Source: Flagellimonas zhangzhouensis | GTDB lineage: Bacteria > Bacteroidota > Bacteroidia > Flavobacteriales > Flavobacteriaceae | NCBI RefSeq assembly: GCF_900102925.1 | Contig: NZ_FNKI01000001.1 | Span: 62,001-126,000 of the forward strand | Direction of reading: 5' to 3' | DNA length: 64,000 nt | Shown here: positions 57,285 to 64,000 of the stretch, piece after piece | Numbering within the stretch: position 1 is the first letter of the stretch | Layout of the letters: each line of letters begins with the position of its first letter | Notes under the pieces: model-generated | What the model saw: the letters and a program-made list of their open reading frames with translations, nothing else | Told to the model about the DNA's origin: nothing | Database searches by the model: none | Program-made: the position numbers and the translations under genes

Positions 57285-59996
57285 TTATTTAAAATCTCCT
57301 CCGTTAACGATAGTCCAATCCGAAAATGGTTTTATGTACTTTTTAATGGCTTTGTTCACATCTTCTTTAGTCAATGCTTTCATCTTGGCCTCTATGCCCT
57401 TATGAAAATCCATTGTTCGGTAATAATAAATATTATTATTCACCAAAGATGATAATTCATTATCCTTTGCACGTGAAACAGTCTGCCCTTGTATCCAACC
57501 GTTAACAGCATTTTCAAATTCCTCATCTGTTATACCATCTGCGATATAGCGATCCAATTCTTCTTTGAATCCTAGTTGCACCTTCTCTAAATTATCTGGA
57601 TTGTAAATGGCGTATAAGAAAATGGAACTGTTTTTATCTTCCTGGTCCCCATCGGCACCAAAATTAGCTCCCACTCCATAACTTACCCCATCCTTTTGTC
57701 GCAGTCTATCGGCAAACCTTGAATTCAAAAATCCACCTCCAAGTATTTCCCCCGCAATGACCATCGCTGGATAATCATCATCGTATTGACTCATTTCCAC
57801 AGCCAAAGTTCCATAGGTGACCGCGTTTTTCTTATCTGGAGTGATGATGTTCTCGTTGACAGCTTTATTTTTCTTGTATGGGTCTTTGATCTCAGCATAG
57901 CTTACTTCACTTTCAAAACCTTTGAAATTCTCTTCCATAAAACTTTTTAAGGCATCTGAACTAAAGTTGCCAATTGCGACCATTGTGCTTCTACCCAACC
58001 CATAAAATTTGTTGTAGAAATCAACTAAATCTTGTTTGGTAACAGCATTAATAGCTTCAATCTGTTCATCCAAATTCATGCTGTACAAAGGGTGGCCTTT
58101 AGGGTAAGTCTGGTTGATTTCCGATAATCGCATGGACGCTAAAAAACCTGGTTCGGTTCGGTTTCTCTCAATTCCAGCCAATCGTTCTGCTTTCAACTTG
58201 CTAAGCTCACCCTCATCAAATGATGGATTTTTAATAATTTCGGCCAACAAGGCCATAGTGCCCATTAAGTTTTCTTCGGTAGATTCCACAGAAGAATAAA
58301 TATTTCCATTACGTGCATAAAACCTTAAAGATGATTTTAACTTGCTGAGTTCATCTTCAATTTCCTGTCTTGATTTACTGGTCGTTCCTTTGTCCAACAT
58401 CGAAGCTGTAAAAGACGGAACCATACCTTGATTCATCAAACTGTTTACATCTCCATTTCTCATATTAAAACTAAGAATAACCGTTTGTCCTCGATTGTCT
58501 TTTTCTATGAGTCCATATTCTATTTTATCCAATAATTTACCAGTCTCGAGCCTACTTTCAATGTTGTCATAGGACACATCAAAAACCTCTCCCGTACCTT
58601 TATCTTCTCTTCCTTTGTAATCAGCTACCAAGGCATCCACATTTTCAGGATGTGGAATGGCAATTCTCACAGGATCTTTTGTAGGTACAAATCGACCAAG
58701 GGTCCTATTACTTGGAATCAAATATTTTTTCATTACCGTATTGGCTTCTTCCAAGGTCAAAGCCTCAACCCGATCTCTATGAATGAACGACAATCGCCAA
58801 TCTCCTGCTCCTATGAATTCACTCATGTACCGACCTAAATAGCTTGAATTTCTATTGATCTCATCCATCTCCTTTAAAAGATTGGCTTTCGCACGATCCA
58901 ATTCCTCTTGGGTTATAGGCTCCAATCCATCCAAAGTCGATTTTACAATTTGCTCCACTTCATCAGCATTCTTATCGGAAGGCACATCAATATTTATGTA
59001 AAGGAATCCTGGTTCTTTTGTGAACGGAGAAAAAGACCATAAAGAAGATGCTTTTTGTGTCTCAATCAACTTTTTATATAACCTACCAGATGGCGTATCG
59101 TTCAATATATTGTCCACGACTGCGATGGCTGCATAGTCCTCATCCGCCCCAGCAGGTGTATGATACAAAGCAGAAACTATTTGTAAATCGCCTACTCTAG
59201 ATACAGTAACGTAGCGCTCTCCATCTTGTTCTGGTTCTTCAGTATAAGAATCGCGCAATGGAACATCTGGAGCCTTTAAATCTCCAAATTTCTTTTCAAT
59301 CAAACCCAAAACCTTTGCCTCTTCAAATTTTCCTGTGACCATTAAGACGGCATTATCTGGGCGATAGAATTTTTTATAAAATGCTTGTAGGTTTTCGATA
59401 GGTACTCTTTCAATATCCGATCGGTTTCCAATGGTACTGCTTCCGTAGTTATGCCATTCGAAAGCAACATTGGTTACCTTTTTCAATAAAACTCCAGTTG
59501 GATTGTTTTCTCCACTTTCAAATTCGTTTCGAACCACGGTAAACTCAGACTCTAGATCTTCCTTGGCAATAAAAGAGTTCATCATACGATCAGCCTCCAA
59601 ATCAAGGGCCCAATTCAAGTTTTCGTCGGTTGCATTAAATGTTTCAAAATAATTGGTTCTATCGTACCAAGTGGTGCCATTGGGTCGTGCACCGTGCGAA
59701 GACAATTCCTTAGGAATATCTGGATGGTTCGGAGTACCCTTAAACACCATATGCTCTAATAGGTGAGCCATACCTTTTTCTCCATAACCCTCATGTCTAG
59801 ATCCAACAAGGTAGGTAATGTTAACGGTAATGGTCTGGGAAGAGTTGTCTGGAAACAGGAGTACTTTTAGACCGTTTTCCATTTGGTATTCGGTAATACC
59901 TTCCACTGTTGCGACCTTTTTTATTTGGCCAATTGCTGTTAAGGTTGATGCCAAAAAAATGGACATCAGAAATCTTCGTAAGAATTTTTTCTGCAT
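57285..59996 (-). CDS. M16-family zinc metallopeptidase (insulinase/pitrilysin type)
   Basis: A 903-residue exported protease with a signal peptide (FLRRFLMSIFLASTLTAIGQ). The inverted zinc motif H78-LLEH82 is intact, with the third ligand expected in the ALDLEADRM segment. The chain holds two M16 repeats, the N-terminal one catalytic and the C-terminal one (from about 480) without HxxEH. This matches a fused PqqL/MPP-like pair. It probably degrades peptides in the periplasm. It has its own promoter and terminator. Confidence 0.93.
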   Translation of the reverse strand: MQKKFLRRFLMSIFLASTLTAIGQIKKVATVEGITEYQMENGLKVLLFPDNSSQTITVNITYLVGSRHEGYGEKGMAHLLEHMVFKGTPNHPDIPKELSSHGARPNGTTWYDRTNYFETFNATDENLNWALDLEADRMMNSFIAKEDLESEFTVVRNEFESGENNPTGVLLKKVTNVAFEWHNYGSSTIGNRSDIERVPIENLQAFYKKFYRPDNAVLMVTGKFEEAKVLGLIEKKFGDLKAPDVPLRDSYTEEPEQDGERYVTVSRVGDLQIVSALYHTPAGADEDYAAIAVVDNILNDTPSGRLYKKLIETQKASSLWSFSPFTKEPGFLYINIDVPSDKNADEVEQIVKSTLDGLEPITQEELDRAKANLLKEMDEINRNSSYLGRYMSEFIGAGDWRLSFIHRDRVEALTLEEANTVMKKYLIPSNRTLGRFVPTKDPVRIAIPHPENVDALVADYKGREDKGTGEVFDVSYDNIESRLETGKLLDKIEYGLIEKDNRGQTVILSFNMRNGDVNSLMNQGMVPSFTASMLDKGTTSKSRQEIEDELSKLKSSLRFYARNGNIYSSVESTEENLMGTMALLAEIIKNPSFDEGELSKLKAERLAGIERNRTEPGFLASMRLSEINQTYPKGHPLYSMNLDEQIEAINAVTKQDLVDFYNKFYGLGRSTMVAIGNFSSDALKSFMEENFKGFESEVSYAEIKDPYKKNKAVNENIITPDKKNAVTYGTLAVEMSQYDDDYPAMVIAGEILGGGFLNSRFADRLRQKDGVSYGVGANFGADGDQEDKNSSIFLYAIYNPDNLEKVQLGFKEELDRYIADGITDEEFENAVNGWIQGQTVSRAKDNELSSLVNNNIYYYRTMDFHKGIEAKMKALTKEDVNKAIKKYIKPFSDWTIVNGGDFK

Positions 59997-60028
59997 TTTT
60001 TAAGTTTTATAGTTAATGGAATAGTACT

Positions 60029-60060
60029 TAAACTTATGGAAAAAATTGACAATCAGACAA
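60029..60060 (-). promoter_or_regulatory. Candidate promoter of the M16 peptidase gene
   Basis: On the minus strand TTG (60060-60058), a 21-base spacer and TAAGTTTA (60036-60029), one mismatch to TAnnTTTG. It is 32 bases ahead of the ATG at 59996. Confidence 0.4.
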
Positions 60061-60111
60061 CTAATGATTATTAAATTTTCATCAAACCATTCAAAAACGT
60101 AGAAAAAGTGC

Positions 60112-60136
60112 AAAAAAAAGCTCCTTTAAAGGAGCT
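60112..60136 (-). terminator. Terminator of the copper operon
   Basis: The palindrome AGCTCCTTTAAAGGAGCT on the minus strand is followed by a run of seven T. It begins eight bases after the stop of the adaptor gene. Confidence 0.9.
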
Positions 60137-60144
60137 AATAAGTT

Positions 60145-61881
60145 TTAATTGATAGTCTGCACCACACTACCGCACGTGAGCATGGCATATCCATAATATG
60201 GATTTCGGATTTCTTCCTCTAAACTGAGCCAATCAGCCCCCTTATCATTATTGGCCATTGGGCAGTGTTGCACATACAATTTTGATTCTAAACTTTCCAT
60301 TTGCTGTCCAATTTGAATCATATTTTGGGAAAGCAGAACAAAATCCTCGCGTTGACCTTCCAAATCTTTTTTGGTTGCCAATTCTGTAAGTTGTTTTGCT
60401 AATTGTGAAATATGACTTTTGCCCATATCATCCATTTGTAAACCACTTATTTCAGCAGCTATTCCAGCTCCTTTCTTGGCCAAAGATTGTGTTTGCCCTT
60501 GATCCGAAGCAACCAAAGCATCTTTCAAATCCAAATACACCTTTAAAAGATCACCAAATTTAGCTTCCGCTTCTGTTGAAAATTCCATTTTCATGGCACT
60601 ACCCATTTCGGAATGTCCTTCGTGACCCATCTGCATGGTCTCTCCTTCTTGATTCATCATGGACTTTTTGCCCTGCAATTGTGCTGCCGCATCCACTGTA
60701 AATGTTCCTTTGGCCACAATCATTTCTCCTGATTGCAATCCCGAATTGACAACATAACTGCCATTCATCAAATTGCCAAGCTCCACTTCGCGCATTTCAA
60801 ATGTGGAACTGTTCGGGTTGGGTTGTACATACACCAACGAGCGTTTTCCTGTCCACAAAACAGCACTTTCTGGTATGGTCAAAACTTCTCCATCTTGCTT
60901 GCTCGCCACCTCTACTTCTGCTTGCACAAACATGCCAGGTTTCAGCATTCCTTTTTTGTTATCAAGTTCTGCACGAACTTCCAAAGTTCTCGTTTGTTTG
61001 TTCAAAACAGGAGCCACAAAAGAAACTTTAGCTGTAAAAGTTTCATTCGGATAAGAATTTGTATTCACATTCAACGATTGACCTTCTTTAAACAAACTCA
61101 ACTGATTTTCATATGCATCAAAAATGGCCCAAACGGAATTCAAATTGGTAACTTTCACCAAAGGTGAACCTGTTTTAATGTAATCGCCTTCTTCCACCAT
61201 GATTTCAGAAACCACACCACTTACATTGGCATATACAGGAAAGTTTTCCAACACCTGTCCAGAACTTTCAATCTGGTCAATTTGAGCTTCGGACAGCTTC
61301 CACAACTTTAATTTGTTGCGAACTGCCTTGTACAATTGCGGTTGTGATGCTTTCAACTTGGAAGCAGTCAACAATTCTTGCTGGGCCGAAACTAGGGCTG
61401 GGGCATAAATCGTGGCCAACTTTTGTCCTTTGCGCACTTCCTCCCCTTCAAAATTGATACTTAAACTTTCAATTCTACCGTCAAAATAAGCGGATTGCAC
61501 CGCATCCGATTCTTGGTTAACAGCAACTTTTCCTGAAATCTTGATATGGTCTTCCCCATCAACTCCAGAACCAACCATTACCGTTTCCACACCTGCCAAA
61601 ACCATGGCATTTTCGGTCATCTTTATTTGGTTGACGGCCAATCCCTCTCCTCCATTGTCCGCAGGAATCAAATCCATACCACAAATAGGGCAAGAACCTG
61701 GTTCAGGCTGCATAATCTGTGGGTGCATGGAACAAGTCCACATTTCGCCTGAAGCAATTTCGGTACTGTGGTCATGCTCATCCGAAGTGGCAATTTCTGC
61801 ATTACCTCCAAATATGAGGTATCCGACCAATAGTCCGACTACAACGGCAATTCCGATATAAATGATGTTTTCCTTTTTCAT
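60145..61881 (-). CDS. CusB-like heavy-metal efflux adaptor with HMBD and DUF3347-like parts
   Basis: A 578-residue membrane-anchored periplasmic adaptor. The anchor helix is at about 7-25. Next comes a heavy-metal-binding domain with MWTC50-SMHP and C64-PICGM, then CusB/HlyD-type barrel-sandwich and beta-barrel parts (about 115-400). The C-terminal about 150 residues (from KVYLDLKDALVASDQGQ to CPMANNDKGADWLS) resemble DUF3347, a Cys/His/Met-containing metal-associated domain. It would pass Cu(I) or a similar ion to an efflux complex or scavenge it. No CusA or CusC is in the window. It is last in an operon with the PepSY protein and the CopA-type ATPase. Confidence 0.9.
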   Translation of the reverse strand: MKKENIIYIGIAVVVGLLVGYLIFGGNAEIATSDEHDHSTEIASGEMWTCSMHPQIMQPEPGSCPICGMDLIPADNGGEGLAVNQIKMTENAMVLAGVETVMVGSGVDGEDHIKISGKVAVNQESDAVQSAYFDGRIESLSINFEGEEVRKGQKLATIYAPALVSAQQELLTASKLKASQPQLYKAVRNKLKLWKLSEAQIDQIESSGQVLENFPVYANVSGVVSEIMVEEGDYIKTGSPLVKVTNLNSVWAIFDAYENQLSLFKEGQSLNVNTNSYPNETFTAKVSFVAPVLNKQTRTLEVRAELDNKKGMLKPGMFVQAEVEVASKQDGEVLTIPESAVLWTGKRSLVYVQPNPNSSTFEMREVELGNLMNGSYVVNSGLQSGEMIVAKGTFTVDAAAQLQGKKSMMNQEGETMQMGHEGHSEMGSAMKMEFSTEAEAKFGDLLKVYLDLKDALVASDQGQTQSLAKKGAGIAAEISGLQMDDMGKSHISQLAKQLTELATKKDLEGQREDFVLLSQNMIQIGQQMESLESKLYVQHCPMANNDKGADWLSLEEEIRNPYYGYAMLTCGSVVQTIN

Positions 61882-61885
61882 TGTA

Positions 61886-62593
61886 TCATTTTTTTCTTTT
61901 AACCAAATTCCTCATCCTAGGTGACGAGGTAAACCAAAGCAAAAATCCGCTCATCACGGTAATCAATCCCAAAAGGGAGAAAGCTCTAAGCACGGTAGTG
62001 TTGAAATCATCCCGACCTTCATAATCCATCGTGTGGGTCATCCAGAGAAAATCGAACCACCGCCAATCACGATGTCTTACGGTTTGAAATGACCCATCCG
62101 CAACCGAAACATAGGCTTTAATATTTTCTGGTGAATCGTAACTGATCACATAAGCAGGCAACTTCTTTTCGCGATACTCATGGTGTTTATCCGTTTCATC
62201 GATAACCTCGACCCCTTTCACTTTTAATTCAGATGACATTTGACGTTCTGCAACGGCCAATGCTTCTTCCTCGGAAATCCCCGCTTTCAGCTTGCCATTT
62301 TTGGCATCCACCAAATATTCATTATTGATCCAATAATAGGGTTTACCTGCAATCTCTTTTAAACTCAACGAACTGATTTTAACGGGCAAATCAACTTCTG
62401 AAAATCCAATAAGTCCATCAAAAGCAGTGGGTTTATACTCCATATTTCTGAAATGATCTCCATGGATTTCATCAATATCCGTCCAACTGAAATAGAGACC
62501 GCTTACCGTCCACATAATGAATTGAATTCCCAAAAATATACCCAAATACCTATGGGCCTTTCTAATTGTAACCGCTGTAGTTCGTTTTACCAT
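61886..62593 (-). CDS. PepSY-domain membrane protein
   Basis: A 235-residue inner-membrane protein with an N-terminal helix (RYLGIFLGIQFIMWTVSGLYFSW, about 16-38, given in part) and a C-terminal one (about 203-222). Between them lies a PepSY-like periplasmic region (GISEEEALAVAERQM) and the WFDFLWMTHTMDYEGRDDF segment of the PepSY-TM type. Such proteins often accompany metal or heme uptake and reduction. It lies between copA (7 bases) and the CusB-like gene (4 bases), which ties it to copper handling. Confidence 0.85.
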   Translation of the reverse strand: MVKRTTAVTIRKAHRYLGIFLGIQFIMWTVSGLYFSWTDIDEIHGDHFRNMEYKPTAFDGLIGFSEVDLPVKISSLSLKEIAGKPYYWINNEYLVDAKNGKLKAGISEEEALAVAERQMSSELKVKGVEVIDETDKHHEYREKKLPAYVISYDSPENIKAYVSVADGSFQTVRHRDWRWFDFLWMTHTMDYEGRDDFNTTVLRAFSLLGLITVMSGFLLWFTSSPRMRNLVKRKK

Positions 62594-62600
62594 TTTGTTA

Positions 62601-64000
62601 TTAGTCGATTGATTTAGTTCGTAATCTTAATGCATTGGCGATAACAGACACCGAGCTAAAGCTCATGGCCAAAGCAGCGATCATTGGAGAAAGCAAGATC
62701 CCAAGGAAAGGATAAAGCACCCCTGCTGCAACTGGCACCCCGATGGTGTTGTAGATCAATGCAAAAAATAGGTTTTGTTTTATGTTTTTCATGACGGCCT
62801 CACTGAGGTTCCGTGCTTTTACAATGCCGTGCAAATCGCCTTTTACCAAGGTAATCATGGCACTTTCAATGGCCACATCGGTACCCGTTCCCATGGCTAT
62901 ACCAAGGTCACTTTTGGCCAATGCAGGGGCATCGTTTATGCCATCTCCAGCCATGGCAACCACCTTACCTACACCTTGCAGCCGCTCCACTTCTTTCATT
63001 TTATCTTCAGGTAGTGTTTCGGCTTTAAAATCATCCATATGCAATTCGCTGGCAACAGCTTTTGCCGTAGTTGCGTTGTCGCCCGTAAGCATGATCACTG
63101 CAATGCCTTTATCCTGAATTGCCTTGATGGCTTTGGCACTTGTGGCTTTGATTTTATCCCCGATACTCACAAAAGCTTGACATTTACCATCAATGGCCAA
63201 ATAGGAAACCGTTTTTCCTTCTTCCTGTGCTTTTTTAACCTGATCTTTCATCGCATCGGAAATCTCAACATTGGCCTTTTCCATCAATTTGATATTCCCA
63301 AAATGAATTTTAGCACCTTTGATTTTCCCTTCAACACCCATCCCTGTAACCGCATTAAAAGAATCGGTTTTTAGGATTTTGATGTTGTTCTCTTTGCCAT
63401 ATTTCACGGTCGCCTGTGCCAAAGGGTGTTCACTATTGGCATTTACCGAAACCACATATTGCAATAAATCCGCTTCGGAATAGGTATCTAAAAATGCTTC
63501 CAATTTGGCAAAGGTTGGCTTTCCTTCGGTTATGGTTCCCGTTTTATCAATAATCAAGGTATCCACATCTGCCATTTTCTCCAAGGCCTCCGCATTTTTG
63601 ATAAGCACCCCATTTTGGGCACCTTTTCCAACTCCTACCATTACTGACATTGGAGTAGCAAGACCTAGAGCACAAGGACAAGCTATGATCAAAACTGCAA
63701 TAGCGTTGATCAAGGCATACACATATGTGGGCTGTGGTCCCCAAATGGCCCAAACGGCAAAGGTCAAAATGGAAACAATGACCACGGTCGGCACAAAATA
63801 GGCCGATACTTTATCCGCCAAATTTTGGATGGGAGCTCGGCTTCTACTAGCATCGTTCACCATTTTAATGATTTGGGAAAGCAAGGTATCACTGCCCACT
63901 TTTTCGGCCTTCATCAAAAAGGATTGGTTCCCATTAATGGTTCCGCTGCTCACTTTATCCTCTACCCCTTTTTCAACAGGAATGGGCTCACCTGTGATCA
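62601..64000 (-). CDS. copA: Copper-translocating P-type ATPase (5' end outside window)
   Basis: The frame is open through base 64000, so about 466 C-terminal residues are seen and the N-terminus is missing. The actuator TGEP motif is at the very edge (ITGEPIPVEKG). It is followed by the CPC metal site (IIACPCALGLATP), DKTGT, the SEHPLAQA motif, GDGINDAPALA, and the TM7/TM8 motifs YN and MSFSSVSV. CPC, YN and MxxSS together define the Cu(I)-exporting P1B-1 class. It would pump Cu(I) out of the cytoplasm. It heads the three-gene copper unit, as far as can be seen. Confidence 0.94.
   Translation of the reverse strand, partial: ITGEPIPVEKGVEDKVSSGTINGNQSFLMKAEKVGSDTLLSQIIKMVNDASRSRAPIQNLADKVSAYFVPTVVIVSILTFAVWAIWGPQPTYVYALINAIAVLIIACPCALGLATPMSVMVGVGKGAQNGVLIKNAEALEKMADVDTLIIDKTGTITEGKPTFAKLEAFLDTYSEADLLQYVVSVNANSEHPLAQATVKYGKENNIKILKTDSFNAVTGMGVEGKIKGAKIHFGNIKLMEKANVEISDAMKDQVKKAQEEGKTVSYLAIDGKCQAFVSIGDKIKATSAKAIKAIQDKGIAVIMLTGDNATTAKAVASELHMDDFKAETLPEDKMKEVERLQGVGKVVAMAGDGINDAPALAKSDLGIAMGTGTDVAIESAMITLVKGDLHGIVKARNLSEAVMKNIKQNLFFALIYNTIGVPVAAGVLYPFLGILLSPMIAALAMSFSSVSVIANALRLRTKSID

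Overview
The window comes from a chromosome of a member of the Bacteroidota, most likely a marine Flavobacteriaceae (the Muricauda/Maribacter/Zobellia type of gene content). The grounds are: a gldK-gldL-gldM-gldN type IX secretion/gliding operon; a SusC/SusD pair; sigma-ABfr-type promoters (TTG ... TAnnTTTG) in front of several genes; a cluster miaB - sigma-54 activator - lptE - TPR-like protein - secG - groESL; and A-rich leaders instead of strong Shine-Dalgarno sites. No phage, transposase, integrase or CRISPR array is visible. The region reads as ordinary, densely packed chromosome with one accessory glycan-type locus and one metal-resistance locus at the right edge.

Layout. 1-2502: a TonB-linked outer-membrane beta-barrel gene cut by the left edge. 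2773-10704: a giant alpha-2-macroglobulin-like lipoprotein followed at once by penicillin-binding protein 1C, a pairing known in many Gram-negatives. 10707-14859: GTPases Der and Era, a small membrane protein and an AGCS-type symporter. 14982-16657: an arylsulfotransferase-like lipoprotein, then the initiator tRNA with its own promoter and terminator. 16913-27595: two related AraC-type regulators with duplicated leaders, SusC, SusD, a small surface lipoprotein, an MFS exporter and a GH16 beta-glucanase. This looks like a small glycan-uptake locus, but the substrate is inference. 27597-33538 (minus): a tripartite RND efflux operon (adaptor, pump, TolC) ending in a tiny CPXCG zinc-ribbon-like protein. 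33695-38159: an LRR protein, an ABC-F ATPase, a DUF983 membrane protein and a DAO-type FAD oxidoreductase. 38271-42973 (minus): gldKLMN. 43095-46737 (minus): an arginase-fold protein whose metal-binding motifs are degenerate, coupled to topA. 46925-50059: a large BNR/sortilin-like beta-propeller protein. 50229-56935 (plus): miaB, sigma-54 activator, lptE, TPR-like protein, secG, groES, groEL. 57036-57131 (minus): a 31-residue, very lysine-rich peptide. 57285-59996 (minus): a fused M16 metallopeptidase. 60145-64000 (minus): a copper operon (CopA-type ATPase cut by the right edge, a PepSY membrane protein, a CusB-like adaptor with heavy-metal-binding and DUF3347-like parts).

I found no clearly new multi-gene system. 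The points most worth a second look are the apparently non-catalytic arginase-fold protein beside the gliding/T9SS genes, the 31-residue basic peptide behind groEL, the duplicated AraC regulators with copied leader motifs, the long-range inverted repeat in front of the MFS gene, and the palindromic element that abuts the start codon of the sigma-54 activator.
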